Source: Planctomycetes bacterium syqfu
GTDB lineage: Bacteria; Planctomycetota; Phycisphaerae; Phycisphaerales; Phycisphaeraceae
Assembly (NCBI GenBank): GCA_020974905.1
Contig: CP087563.1
Span: 5,146,001-5,210,000 of the forward strand
DNA length: 64,000 nt
Reading direction: 5' to 3'
Part shown: piece after piece, positions 1-8,987 of the stretch
Layout: every line of letters begins with the position of its first letter
Numbering within the stretch: position 1 is the stretch's first letter
The notes under the pieces: model-generated
Databases searched by the model: none
Told to the model about the DNA's origin: nothing
What the model saw: only the letters and a program-made list of their open reading frames with translations
Position numbers and translations under genes: made by a program

Positions 1-138
1 AGCCTCATCTTGTCAGCCGTGCAAGACCTGGAGTACGGCAATCAAGCTTGGACGGACAGTTCGAATTGCTTGGCTACGGCACATTGACGACAGGTGGTAC
101 AGTGGACTACCAGCCAAGCGTATCCGGTGGGGGCAGTT

Positions 139-2220
139 ATGGTGCGTCAGATACTGATAGCTGAATTCAAATCCACAGGTGATGTAGAAATTAGACTGGC
201 AGACAATCTGCCATCCAGTAGCAGCAACCTTGCTTCACAAGGAATAACTCGTTGCAGTCCAATTTACTCACTTGAGATGAATCCATGGCTTCCGGATTGT
301 GACAACCAATTCCACATCACTTACTTCATCCCACTCTCAGCATATGATGCGCTTGCAGTTCTGCGAGCACGTCTAGCTAGCGGACTTCAGAAATACATCT
401 GGTACTCGATTGGGCTTCCGTCTGTCATGGTCATAGCCCCGGCTACATCGGTTGCGGACGAAGTTGCCAAAGTGTTGAACGATGGGGTTAGGGCGAGAGA
501 GAACTGGAAAGTCGACAACGGCACATGTTCTCGAACATCAAGGCAGTGTTCATTTGCTGAGCCTGTGGCTTTTGATCCCAATGTGCACACGGTGCATGAT
601 CCCGAGGGACTCGATATAGATATTGCGTCGATTGTCCATAATATATCGCTCGGGTTGTCAGAATTCACAACACTCTCAGCGCAGTTCCTCCCACAACTAC
701 TACCGCTATCGGCTAAGATCGCGGCCAAGGTGAACACGTACATACAGATGGCTCACCGATTGGCGGCTCATTCTTCAAAGAACTGCGATCGAACTGTTTT
801 TGGGTCTTCCCACCACCAACTGTATCGTGTAACTGACCATCTTGCCCAACTACAGTCATCATTGGCCTATCTTCGGTCCCAGGCTTTTTCATGTGTCGTC
901 CCATTGGAGACATCACTTTGCCTTCTCCCGACGTATGGACTGCTGGGAATCGGTGAGGCAATAAAGGCGCTCCATTTGTGCCAGCAAACAGTTGAGGCTG
1001 CTTTTGTACAGTATCCGCTCCCCAAAATCATCCGAGAGAATTTCGCAGGGCCGAGTACGGGCGTGGATGTGCTCCGAGAGATACAAGATTGGGAGTCGGT
1101 GTGGGACGGCGTCATACAACCTATAGACAAGACAATTGCGACTACTAGTCAACTCATATCGGATGAGCCTCGTCCAGTCATGATGTTTGTCAGTGGACGA
1201 CTCGGTTTCAAGGAAGCTCGTTATTCAGTGAGTGTACCGCCACAGGCCCTTACCATCGGTGGTTCACCAAGGTGGACTGTGATGACACTCACGCACGAAC
1301 TTATGCATTCGCATGTTCGTTCGCTCTTGGATGCATTGTTTACAGACAATGGTACAACGGCGGAGGACTGTCCGATACCGCCCATTTTGCCGAAAGATTA
1401 TGTGAGCTACACAAGTTATATCAAAGACCGCTCACGCAAAATCAATCCAGAATCCTTGAAGCAGTCACTGCGTTTTGCAATCTATAATTTCGCTCGATGG
1501 CAAGCAGCGGCGGCTCTTAATATTGCTTCGAGCGAGAGGACGCTGAAAGATATCATGCCTACAACTGTAGAAAGCCTACGAGCTGTTGTGGCAGAGTCAT
1601 GGAATCTCGCAAACGAAATCCTCGCGCACGTTCTTGATCTTCACTACTTCTACAACGGTCGAAGGAGCCAATATATGGAGTCCATATGGAGATCATGGGC
1701 AACTGTGCCGGGCGTTGTCGAGGAGATTGATCACTATTTACTTCGTAGTGTTGTTGTTGGGTGTACGGATATTAAGGGCAGCATTTCCACCCGCGTGTCC
1801 ACAGTGTGCGATGAGCTTAAGGATACGCTAATACACATCAATTCACATCGTCCATCACTGACGTTGACCGAAGCCATAGATCGGCTTGAGAAGTATAAAG
1901 ACACACCATGGGGTTTCAGCTTCTATGGGCCAGCACTTTACCTGTCAGATGTTTGCAGAAATTTCTTCTTTTCTTCTTCCGTTCAAACAGCGCTGCTCCA
2001 CAATGATCAGAATGCGACAAAGAACGATGCTGGCCATTTTGACTATACCATAGATACTGGAGAATTTGACGCGACCGAGTTCCGTGCACCGTTTGTTCTA
2101 ATCTTTGACCGCTTGCGGCGAAAAATCGCTGGCGCTGACACCAAGGATGCGATCGAAATGCTCTCAGCAGATAACGCATGGTTACTGTTGGCATGTGCAG
2201 CAACAAAAGAGCCTTTCTAG
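139..2220 (+). CDS. Large protein with HExxH metallopeptidase-like motif, first gene of a SIR2 operon
   Basis: Roughly 693-residue protein that I do not recognise as a named family. A gluzincin-type zinc motif HELMH (residues about 386-390, nt 1294-1308) sits in a hydrophobic/Thr context (TVMTLTHELMH) typical of zinc-metallopeptidase active-site helices; a third ligand cannot be assigned by eye. No signal peptide or clear membrane segment, so probably cytoplasmic. I chose ATG 139, preceded by a G-rich ribosome site; GTG 94 is also in frame and a TGA at 85-87 closes the frame upstream. It ends 9 bp before the next gene, and the third gene is a SIR2-like protein, so the three genes look like one operon. 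Inference: a protease-like component or sensor of a defence system. The operon may be cargo of the phage remnant to its right. Confidence 0.7.
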   Translation: MVRQILIAEFKSTGDVEIRLADNLPSSSSNLASQGITRCSPIYSLEMNPWLPDCDNQFHITYFIPLSAYDALAVLRARLASGLQKYIWYSIGLPSVMVIAPATSVADEVAKVLNDGVRARENWKVDNGTCSRTSRQCSFAEPVAFDPNVHTVHDPEGLDIDIASIVHNISLGLSEFTTLSAQFLPQLLPLSAKIAAKVNTYIQMAHRLAAHSSKNCDRTVFGSSHHQLYRVTDHLAQLQSSLAYLRSQAFSCVVPLETSLCLLPTYGLLGIGEAIKALHLCQQTVEAAFVQYPLPKIIRENFAGPSTGVDVLREIQDWESVWDGVIQPIDKTIATTSQLISDEPRPVMMFVSGRLGFKEARYSVSVPPQALTIGGSPRWTVMTLTHELMHSHVRSLLDALFTDNGTTAEDCPIPPILPKDYVSYTSYIKDRSRKINPESLKQSLRFAIYNFARWQAAAALNIASSERTLKDIMPTTVESLRAVVAESWNLANEILAHVLDLHYFYNGRRSQYMESIWRSWATVPGVVEEIDHYLLRSVVVGCTDIKGSISTRVSTVCDELKDTLIHINSHRPSLTLTEAIDRLEKYKDTPWGFSFYGPALYLSDVCRNFFFSSSVQTALLHNDQNATKNDAGHFDYTIDTGEFDATEFRAPFVLIFDRLRRKIAGADTKDAIEMLSADNAWLLLACAATKEPF

Positions 2221-2229
2221 GAGAACGCT

Positions 2230-3072
2230 ATGGCAACAGTCACACATGACGAGTTCAGCCAAAACCGGTTTTTTGGGGGATTCCTTGTATGTTGTTCGGA
2301 AGCCGAAACAATTCGCGCCGTTCTTAGCCTGCTCGAAGCTGACCGTTTAGGCGATCGAGGCAAGATTCCTCGCAAGGGATGGAAAGGTGCCATACGTGAC
2401 ACCATCCACTTCAAGTACAAGTCTGATAGGTCATACTCCCGCTCTCCTGATCTAAATAAGATTCTCGATGAGTCCGGAGGCCGGTATCATTACCATGTCT
2501 ATGTGATCAGCATCGGTCTCAAAGTAGACGGTAAAGACGTTGTAGCTATATTGCTGCTCTTCCCTTTCTCGGGCCTTTCCCGGGAGTTAAACGATCGCAT
2601 ACACGAAGAATTAAAAGGCAAGAACGCTCGATACGCAGTGCTCGATATCGAGCAACTCCTACAACGAGAAAAGGAGCGGAAAGTAAACTCTGACGGTTTC
2701 GATTTGCGACGGGTAGTCTTCGATGTTAACGGTGATGTTGATATTAATCACATGACCCTTCAAGGCAAGGAGATTGCCAACACAAAACTATACGCTGAGT
2801 TGAGCCAGCCCAAGAAGCTTGATGGACTCTCATTTTCTCCCAAAGTGGCTCGAATTGCGGGGCATTTCGGAAGGCAAGATGTCGGAGCCGAGTTTGATAG
2901 ATTTGGCAACTGCCGCATCAACGTAGGTAAGAACGCTGACCGTCTTGGCCACCTGATCGCGATACTGGCCAGTCTTTCGAATCATGGGTTGCTCCGTAGT
3001 ACTCAAGTGCCCCCGTCACGCAGAAAAGCAGATGAATTCGACGATGGACAAGCGGAGACTACTGATGAGTAA
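2230..3072 (+). CDS. Unknown protein, middle gene of the SIR2 operon
   Basis: A 280-residue soluble protein with no motif I recognise. The N-terminal half mixes beta-like hydrophobic stretches (YHVYVISIGLKV, VVAILLLFPFSGL) with charged helices; the C-terminal tail is polar and probably disordered. It starts 9 bp after the HExxH gene behind GGAG, and its last codons overlap the start of the SIR2 gene by 8 bp, indicating translational coupling. Its conserved position between a peptidase-like and a SIR2-like protein suggests a structural or sensor role in the same complex; that is inference only. Confidence 0.7.
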   Translation: MATVTHDEFSQNRFFGGFLVCCSEAETIRAVLSLLEADRLGDRGKIPRKGWKGAIRDTIHFKYKSDRSYSRSPDLNKILDESGGRYHYHVYVISIGLKVDGKDVVAILLLFPFSGLSRELNDRIHEELKGKNARYAVLDIEQLLQREKERKVNSDGFDLRRVVFDVNGDVDINHMTLQGKEIANTKLYAELSQPKKLDGLSFSPKVARIAGHFGRQDVGAEFDRFGNCRINVGKNADRLGHLIAILASLSNHGLLRSTQVPPSRRKADEFDDGQAETTDE

Positions 3073-4015
3073 ATCACTGTACGCGCCCATTGGTACATTG
3101 CTCAATAATCGATCTGCATCTGCAGCAATGCTTGCAGATGCACTTACAAGATCGCAACTTGCCATATGCGTCGGCGCAGGTATATCAAAGTATATCGGCC
3201 TTCCAACGCTGGTGGAGTTAGCGGAGCGTATGGTAGAGAATGTGATTGCCCGTCCGGGAATGACTGAGCCACAATCCATACCCGCCATACACTCGTTTCT
3301 AGCTGATCAGTCAAACGATACGGCCCGTCGCGCGATTGACGAGGTTGGACGCCTGTTCCCAGACGACCGAGAGTTCAACGCGATTGTGCGAAGTGCCCTC
3401 TATAGAAATCTTAAGGGAGATGCAGATCTGCTTAGTCATAGGTTGCTTGTGGCCATTGGCATACTCGTCATGAAGGCTGCCCGAGGTGGTGTGTCGGATG
3501 TCTTAACGTTCAACTACGATGATCTGCTGGAAACGTACCTAAAGCTCTGTGGTGTTCGCGTCGAGCAAGTCAACGAGCTCTATCAGTTGCGTGAACCAGC
3601 CGACGTGTATGTCCATCACCCTCACGGTTTTTTACCATATCACACTTCGCAGTATGAAACGTATGAACGCGTCGTTCTCGACAGCTACTCCTACCATAAG
3701 CTGCAACTCAATCAAGACTGTATCAGTCTTCTGGAGCGAATGCTGAGTGAGCACATTACTGTATTCATCGGAGTCGCTCCAGGAGATCGCACGCTTGACA
3801 ATATGCTGGTCAGGGTCAAAGAGACACTAGATAGACGCGGCATCCATCGCCCGACAGGTGTGTGGATACTGGGGCCTGACGAGCCTGATTTCACAACGGT
3901 TGAAACCGCCGCACAACTCAATGTTGTGCCGCTACAGTTCACCAGCTATGACGACTACCCCGACTATCTATTGAGTATATGCCAGGAAGCATTGCAGGCA
4001 GGTACCGATGACTAA
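3065..4015 (+). CDS. SIR2-like (SIR2_2-type) NAD-domain protein
   Basis: About 316 residues from ATG 3065, which overlaps the preceding stop codon; an upstream in-frame ATG at 2984 lies deep inside the previous gene and is less likely. SIR2 hallmarks are visible in order: the nucleotide-binding GAGIS loop near residue 35 (CVGAGISKYIGLPT), the TFNYDD motif (nt about 3508-3525), and an HPHG motif (nt about 3619-3630) in the position of the sirtuin His-Gly. Known biology: SIR2 domains of this type act in bacterial anti-phage systems (Thoeris ThsA, DSR, SIR2-APAZ, SIR2-HerA) as NADases that deplete NAD+. No APAZ, SLOG, HerA or TIR partner is visible, so the combination with an HExxH protein and an unknown protein does not match a named system I know. 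Confidence 0.85.
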   Translation: MSKSLYAPIGTLLNNRSASAAMLADALTRSQLAICVGAGISKYIGLPTLVELAERMVENVIARPGMTEPQSIPAIHSFLADQSNDTARRAIDEVGRLFPDDREFNAIVRSALYRNLKGDADLLSHRLLVAIGILVMKAARGGVSDVLTFNYDDLLETYLKLCGVRVEQVNELYQLREPADVYVHHPHGFLPYHTSQYETYERVVLDSYSYHKLQLNQDCISLLERMLSEHITVFIGVAPGDRTLDNMLVRVKETLDRRGIHRPTGVWILGPDEPDFTTVETAAQLNVVPLQFTSYDDYPDYLLSICQEALQAGTDD

Positions 4016-4203
4016 TAGACCGTGAAGTATGTGAATATCTATCATTGTTGTGACGCATCTTGCTCTCGATCAATTGGACGTTAACGCTATAGTGCCACAT
4101 TCAGTGAATGTACACAGGACTATCCTCGTTTGGTGGTAAATTCCTATAACGATACCTCCCAAGCATGACATGGCTGGTTATACCCGACGCAATCCCATTG
4201 GGG

Positions 4204-4848
4204 CTACATCAACCCAAAGAAACGCTCGAAGAACCTGCCCAGTTTCTCCAACACGTTTCGCTTTTTTACAGCATGGTTGTTGTCCTTGCTGAATCGCGAC
4301 ACAGGCGGGAGAATTTTTATGATAGCTGTGCCCGTCGCAGGGACACCATCAAGGTATTCACGGACGTAGGAGATTTCCGGTTCCAGGTCGACGCGGATCA
4401 ATTGCTTGTCCACGCCGTAGACGGTGATTCTGAGTTGTGTGCCAGCGTTGAATATCTGTGTGTCGGTCTCTTCGATGAAGCCGGTCTCGGTAGTGACACG
4501 TCGACGGATGGCAATTTCATCACCGATCTGGAGCATCGCTTCCCGACCTTCGACGCAAAACAGACGGTTGCTCTGCCATTGGGCCTGATTCGTCCTCTGA
4601 CCGCTTGCACTGAATAAACCATTCAACACCCCGGCAAGGTCATAGCCGCTGGTAAACAGGCTCTTGCTCCCGTCTATGGCCAACTCAACGGCACCGGAGA
4701 GCGTGATATCAATCCCGGCATGCTCGACTTGTTCCCGTGTGAGTTCTGCAAAGACGACATCGACGATGTATTGCTTACGGCGTTTGATCAACTGCCGATG
4801 CAACTGGCGGGCGCGTTCGAGTTGGTCTTGTGAACCCCGAAGAATCAA
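4204..4848 (-). pseudogene. Secretin (pIV-like) fragment of a filamentous phage, inverted copy
   Basis: Residues from MILRGSQDQLERARQ to LEPEISYVREYLDGVP are nearly identical to the secretin encoded at 7735-8255 on the other strand, so this is an inverted partial copy. After GVP the sequences diverge: the long copy continues into a normal secretin C-terminus (STRKL...VLGGQQ), while this one runs through about 45 unrelated residues to a stop. The 5' end is fused to an integrase fragment at about 4848-4864. No signal peptide, N0 domain or complete pore domain remains, so it cannot form a secretin channel. It is a deletion scar of a second, related prophage. Confidence 0.85.
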
Positions 4849-5192
4849 GCGGTCCTCTTGGGTACGCGCAGGGCTGGATTGTCCCGTAGGATGCCGCGTG
4901 TGCCTAGGAAGTCACAAAAGACCTTGATGGCCGACCGGTGGTTCTTGATGGTCTTAGCCGAGCGACCCTGCTTGTGCAGGAAGATCAGATAATCCTCGAC
5001 GTTGGCAGGTGTAATCTCGCTAAGCTGGCAATCCAGCCAATAAGCAAACTTCGACGCCAATCTGACGTTCTTCTTGAGTGTTGCGGGTTGGTAGTTCCGG
5101 ACAGATAAGCAGTCGTGATATTTACAAAGAATCAATCTCAATTCCCCCTTATGTTCAAATGCACCATCGGTGAAATCGGGTTCCGACTTCAC
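4845..5192 (-). pseudogene. Tyrosine recombinase fragment (N-terminal SAM-like domain only)
   Basis: About 115 residues from the same GTG start as the intact integrase at 13561-14493 and highly similar to it over the core-binding domain (KYHDCLSVRNYQPATLKKN...RSAIKVFCDFLGTRGILRDNP). It stops at PALRVPKRTA where the reading frame enters the secretin fragment; the catalytic domain with the R-H-R-Y residues is missing. The substitutions relative to the intact copy (for example YLIFLHKQ against YLIHLHKQ) show a related but distinct element rather than a recent exact duplication. Confidence 0.88.
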
Positions 5193-5287
5193 CTTTTGGG
5201 CATTTTTTTGAGATTGATGAAAAATTTTTTCGTTTTGCTTTAAAGTGTTATCGCAAAACGATTTAGGTAGAATGGAGCCGGGGGGAA
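4864..5287. repeat. 424-bp direct repeat, left copy
   Basis: This stretch aligns without gaps to 14165-14588 (constant offset of 9301), with scattered substitutions. It covers the N-terminal part of the integrase, the noncoding AT-rich leader and the tmRNA-derived attachment core. The arrangement fits two related phages integrated in tandem at one attachment site, the left one later deleted. Confidence 0.85.
5271..5287. other. Attachment-site core, copy of tmRNA 3' end
   Basis: AATGGAGCCGGGGGGAA is identical to 14572-14588, where it forms the 3' acceptor end of tmRNA. To the right the sequence changes abruptly (GCGATTTATGG instead of the TTGAACCCC T-arm), so this is the junction between two elements in tandem. 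Confidence 0.8.
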
Positions 5288-5683
5288 GCGATTTATGGTC
5301 AATTTTTCGATGCTGCTGATCGAATGCAAGATTTTGTTAATTAAATGATTATAACATATTTTAGTGGTGTGGTCTTAAAAAAGTCAGATCCAAAATCGGA
5401 ACCTTTATGTTCATAAAATCGGAACTAATGACAGCATGATACATATCACATGTCGTCTATTAGTTTTCAGCACGGCAGTTGAGCTGACCGTATTGGTCGG
5501 TAGTACTATCAGTCATAGATTGGTACAGTGTTTCGTTCGTTTGCAAACTGCAAATAATAAAGAGTAATTCATTAAGCGGGTTGGATTTGCTGCCATGCGC
5601 ATGATTCCAGTAGCATTCCGTGAGAATGCTTGCAACGATTCCGACATTTGGAAACAATTGTCTGAGAAATTGGCTTGACCGTT
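5288..5683. other. AT-rich noncoding stretch at element edge
   Basis: Low GC, with runs such as TTAATTAAATGATTATAAC and no convincing coding frame; a short open frame at 5460-5762 overlaps the end of the methyltransferase remnant and has no support. I see no RNA gene or clear repeat here. Confidence 0.5.
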
Positions 5684-6640
5684 TCATATACTGGCCCGTT
5701 TCAGGAATGACTTGATCGCTGTGGCCAAATGAAATGCCATGACACATGGTACGCCATTGCAAATCATCTTAAACTTTGCGGATAATGTCATATCTTCAGG
5801 CAGCACGTATTCGTCCGGTACGGTTTGGATTCTCAAGGCTTCACGGACTGATAAACGCCTTGCTTTAGTTGGATGCAAATGTACCTCTTGATTCCCGTAC
5901 CATGCAGTAGGGCTGAATCGATATCGATGCAATCTTTTGAATGATTTTCGCGCAACGTCACCTTCAAAAATTGTATTGAAGCGATCCGAATGTGGGTTGA
6001 AAAAATCACATCCGTTGGGAAGTTTTTCTGGATTGTTTTTCCCAAAAAGCAATGGATAGACCGTAAGTTCAAGGGGAATTCCAACGGGTCTACGAGGCCT
6101 GCCACCAAATGGTGTGGTGGTTGGCCATGGAAGATTTTTTGCCCCTTTGTATGTCTCAATTTCGGGCCAAGGGAACCATCTGCCTTCTCCGTGGGCAAGT
6201 TTTCGTTGTATTGCGCATTGGGCTATAGATTTTTTGACGCCCACCACGAACAGACGCTCGCGATTTTGCGGTACTCCTAGTTCAAGAGCGTTTAACACTT
6301 TGTAATCAATTGCATAGCCGTGTTCTCGCAATTGGGAAACTTTTTGATCGAGAAAAGATCGATGTTTCTTAAACCTGTATAATCCAGACACGTTTTCAAT
6401 GACAAAAAAAGTTGGTCTTAGTTCGCAGAGCATATCTGTATAGACACCCGTAAGCCTACCATTTGATCCATTCCCACCAGCATGTGTACCGCCATTACTA
6501 AAATCAGGGCATGGGGGCCCACCGATGACACCGAACATCTTAGGGCGTGGTCCTGAGAATGCTTCTCTAATTACAGCTCGACCAGTCAGATCGCTAATGC
6601 TATGAGTATTGGTAATGGTAGCATTACCTGTTCGTTTATT
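5684..6640 (-). pseudogene. DNA cytosine-5 methyltransferase lacking its N-terminal SAM motif
   Basis: C5-methyltransferase motifs IV (GGPPCPDFS, catalytic Cys), VI (FVIENVSG), VIII (QNRERLFVVG) and a C-terminal target-recognition/motif X region are present. The frame is open from a TAG near 6676, and recognisable methyltransferase sequence (SISDLTGRAVIREAFSG) runs upstream of the first ATG at 6538. Motif I (DxFxGxGG), which binds S-adenosylmethionine, is absent because the gene is cut at about 6640-6655, where filamentous-phage sequence begins on the other strand. An ATG-initiated product would be about 284 residues and should be inactive alone. The complete methyltransferase at 9975-11096 is a different protein. 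Confidence 0.85.
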
Positions 6641-6947
6641 GATCGAGGTTATGGAGATCGAAGCCCAGGACTATACGACAGGCCAGACAAGCAAGTTCTG
6701 GAATGACTGGAAAGTCAAAATCGACAACATCCCGACCTATGCCAATGGCAAAAACTTATTGAAACTCGGCAACGTCCAGAGCAAGGGCGAAGGCTGGGAC
6801 GATGCTGCGGAAGTCACTTTCGATGGCACGTGGTACAAAACTTCCTCTGTCAAATCTTTCATTGATGCAGCCATGACAGGCTTTGCAGCGTTTGCTGCAC
6901 TGTTGATGCCCTACTACGAATTGAAGAAGGGAGCCCCCAATGGTTGA
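6609..6947 (+). pseudogene. 3' part of a pIII-like filamentous-phage adsorption/minor coat gene
   Basis: The frame reads through the junction with the truncated methyltransferase, so only the part after about 6650 (EIEAQDYTTGQTSKFWND) is likely genuine phage coding sequence. The C-terminus has a hydrophobic anchor (AAMTGFAAFAALLMPYY) followed by a lysine-containing tail, as in pIII/g3p proteins. It overlaps the start of the next gene by 8 bp and lies immediately upstream of pVI-like, Zot-like and secretin genes, the usual inovirus order. Assignment to pIII rests on position and the C-terminal anchor, not on recognisable homology. The N-terminal receptor-binding domains are gone. Confidence 0.55.
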
Positions 6948-7209
6948 CTATTTGCTCGAAGCACTTCTAACCGCAGTCACGACTTTGATCGGGTGGGTCT
7001 CCGAACTGGCAGAACAACTCTTTGGACAAGACATCACCGATTGGGACATCGTCAACGCTTTGGGCTTTGCGCGTGATTCAATCCTTTTCTGCGACAACCT
7101 TTTCCCGATGGTCAGTTGCATGCAGATTTTGCTTGCAGGCTTTGCCGCAAAAATCACCGTCATGGCTGTCCGTTACATCCTCGGCTGGTGTCCCACGATT
7201 GAGGGATAA
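6940..7209 (+). CDS. pVI-like small membrane protein of a filamentous phage
   Basis: An 89-residue hydrophobic protein with an N-terminal membrane stretch (LLEALLTAVTTLIGWVSEL) and a C-terminal one (MQILLAGFAAKITVMAVRYILGW). Size, topology and position between the pIII-like gene and the Zot gene match inovirus minor coat protein pVI (DUF2523-type). Its stop overlaps the Zot start by one base (TAATG), indicating a tightly coupled operon. It appears intact, although its neighbours are not. Confidence 0.6.
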   Translation: MVDYLLEALLTAVTTLIGWVSELAEQLFGQDITDWDIVNALGFARDSILFCDNLFPMVSCMQILLAGFAAKITVMAVRYILGWCPTIEG

Positions 7210-7670
7210 TGAGCAAGCGAACCATCAACATCAAAACCGGCATCGAGATATGGGACGGCCTGCCCGGATCAGGCAAGTCCTATTCCTGTGTCGAAGAACT
7301 GATAAGAATCATCATTCAAGAGCGGCGACCGGTCTACACCAATTTACCCTTGAAAATGAAGGTTCTGCGCAAGCTACTGGTGGTTCGATCCCTGAATCAA
7401 GCCACGGCCAATTACATCCAGCCGCTTGACCTGGCACACTTCACGCGGTTTATCAAACGCAATGAAATCTGGTCCAAGTTCAGCGAGCCGCTACGGGCAG
7501 AGGGATACGGCTACGGCTTCATTGATCGCAAGTTCAACGAGATGGAAGGACAACCCACCATCACCGGCCCGGACGCTGATTGGATTCCTGCCGGTTCGGT
7601 TTTGATCCTTGACGAGTTCCACCGTTGGGCTGACCAACGAACCCATGGACTTATTCAAGCTTCCCGGTGA
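7209..7670 (+). pseudogene. Zot/pI-type phage assembly ATPase, truncated after Walker B
   Basis: The Walker A motif GLPGSGKS (about residues 16-23) and Walker B VLILDEFHRW (about residues 130-139) identify the N-terminal ATPase domain of Zonular-occludens-toxin-like protein (inovirus pI), which powers extrusion through the inner membrane. Family members are usually 350-400 residues with a C-terminal transmembrane and periplasmic part. Here the frame ends after about 153 residues, and secretin sequence begins in another frame at about 7630, so the rest of zot and the start of the secretin gene have been deleted. Confidence 0.85.
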
Positions 7671-8646
7671 TGCAGAAGAATACGCGCGTCTGTTTGAATC
7701 CTCTGCCGGTGGTGGCGCTAAAGTCGATACGCAAGAGGACCGCTTGATTCTGCGGGGATCACAGGACCAACTAGAACGCGCCCGCCAGTTGCATCGACAG
7801 TTGATCAAACGCCGTAAGCAATACATCGTGGACGTGGTCTTTGCAGAACTCACGCGCGAGCAAGTCGAGCATGCCGGGATTGATATCACGCTATCCGGTG
7901 CCGTTGAGTTGGCCATAGACGGGAGCAAGAGCCTGTTTACCAGCGGCTATGACCTTGCCGGGGTGTTGAATGGTTTATTCAGTGCAAGCGGCCAAAAGAC
8001 GAATCAGGCCCAATGGCAGAGCAACCGTCTGTTTTGCGTCGAAGGCCGGGAAGCGATGTTGCAGATCGGTGATGAGATCGCCATCCGTCGACGTGTCACC
8101 ACCGAGACCGGTTTCATCGAAGAGACCGACACCCAGATATTCAACGCAGGAACACAACTCAGAATCACCGTCTACGGCGTGGACAAACAATTGATCCGCG
8201 TCGACCTGGAACCGGAAATCTCCTACGTCCGTGAATACCTCGATGGTGTTCCAACCATCTCCACGCGCAAGCTGACATCATCAGCCTACTGCGCCCCGGA
8301 CGCCATCATCGTATTGGGCGGCCAACAGACCACCGGCCAAACCGTCTCCGGCAGAACCCTGCCCCTAACCAACATTGCAACCAACCGAAACAACCGGGAG
8401 ACGAACGGCCGGACGTTCATCTTCCTGCAAATCAAGGAAGTGAAAGGACACCAAAACCATGGCAGTCAACATCAAGAAACTGTATCGCAGGATCAAACTG
8501 GACCTGAAACATCAACAGGGATACCAAGCGGGGAAGGAGGCGAAATTCGAGCAGGACGAAGAGAGCAAAGCGGAGCATTACAAGCAGGCGTTTCTAGCGG
8601 GCAAGACAGCAGCACAAGCGGGAGTCCCCATGCCTCTGTCCCATGA
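7609..8646 (+). pseudogene. Filamentous-phage secretin (pIV-like), N-terminally truncated
   Basis: The recognisable part begins around 7639 (NEPMDLFKLPGDAEEY) and runs through the secretin core (VDVVFAELTREQVEHAGIDI, STRKLTSSAYCAPDAIIVLGGQQTTG) to a C-terminal beta segment (GRTFIFLQIKEVK). Secretins form the outer-membrane channel for virion release; the signal peptide and N0 domain are missing through the zot-secretin deletion. The last about 60 codons overlap the next gene in another frame and have low-complexity composition, so the natural end may be a non-conserved tail. An inverted partial copy lies at 4204-4848. Confidence 0.82.
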
Positions 8647-8875
8647 CATCCTCATGCAGAAGGAGCATGACTTCATCCACGAAGATGACATTCAGGATCA
8701 AGCCGACGAAGCAGAAACCGAAGTCCTCGACGAGACCGCCGAGATGGACGCCATCGAAGAAGACGAAGCCGACGAGGACACCGCAGACAACGACGATGCC
8801 GACATTGACATGGCAGACTTCGATTCAGCAGACATCGACGAAGCCGACTTCGATGAAGCAGATGATTACGAATAA
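8459..8875 (+). CDS. Acidic protein with pentad Asp repeat
   Basis: A 138-residue protein starting at ATG 8459 behind AAAGGA. The first about 60 residues are basic and helical (VNIKKLYRRIKLDLKHQQGYQAG); the rest is almost entirely acidic. The C-terminus has a five-residue period, A-D-[I/F]-D-x (ADIDM, ADFDS, ADIDE, ADFDE), formally resembling a pentapeptide repeat but with Asp in place of Leu/Asn. It overlaps the secretin frame, and the amino-acid pattern in this frame is the more coherent of the two. Function unknown; its place at the end of the phage operon suggests a phage accessory protein. Confidence 0.65.
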   Translation: MAVNIKKLYRRIKLDLKHQQGYQAGKEAKFEQDEESKAEHYKQAFLAGKTAAQAGVPMPLSHDILMQKEHDFIHEDDIQDQADEAETEVLDETAEMDAIEEDEADEDTADNDDADIDMADFDSADIDEADFDEADDYE

Positions 8876-8900
8876 CCCCACCCATCAGCAAGCAAAATTA

Positions 8901-8923
8901 GCCCGGACACCCCGGGGTTTTTT
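8901..8923 (+). terminator. Rho-independent terminator after the phage operon
   Basis: Stem CCCGG/CCGGG (8902-8906, 8912-8916) with a five-base loop, followed by G and six T residues. It closes the pIII-pVI-zot-secretin-acidic gene run. Confidence 0.75.
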
Positions 8924-8987
8924 CATGGGCAGATGTCAGGCATAGGGATATACTGACAATGTTTTAATTCTTTTCCGAGGAGACCTC

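Noticed and set aside
4165-4617. 150-codon plus-strand ORF
   Set aside because: Antisense to the secretin fragment, whose protein sequence matches the second copy.
8643-8945. 100-codon Thr/Pro/Lys-rich plus-strand ORF
   Set aside because: Out-of-frame shadow of the acidic repeat gene; crosses the terminator.
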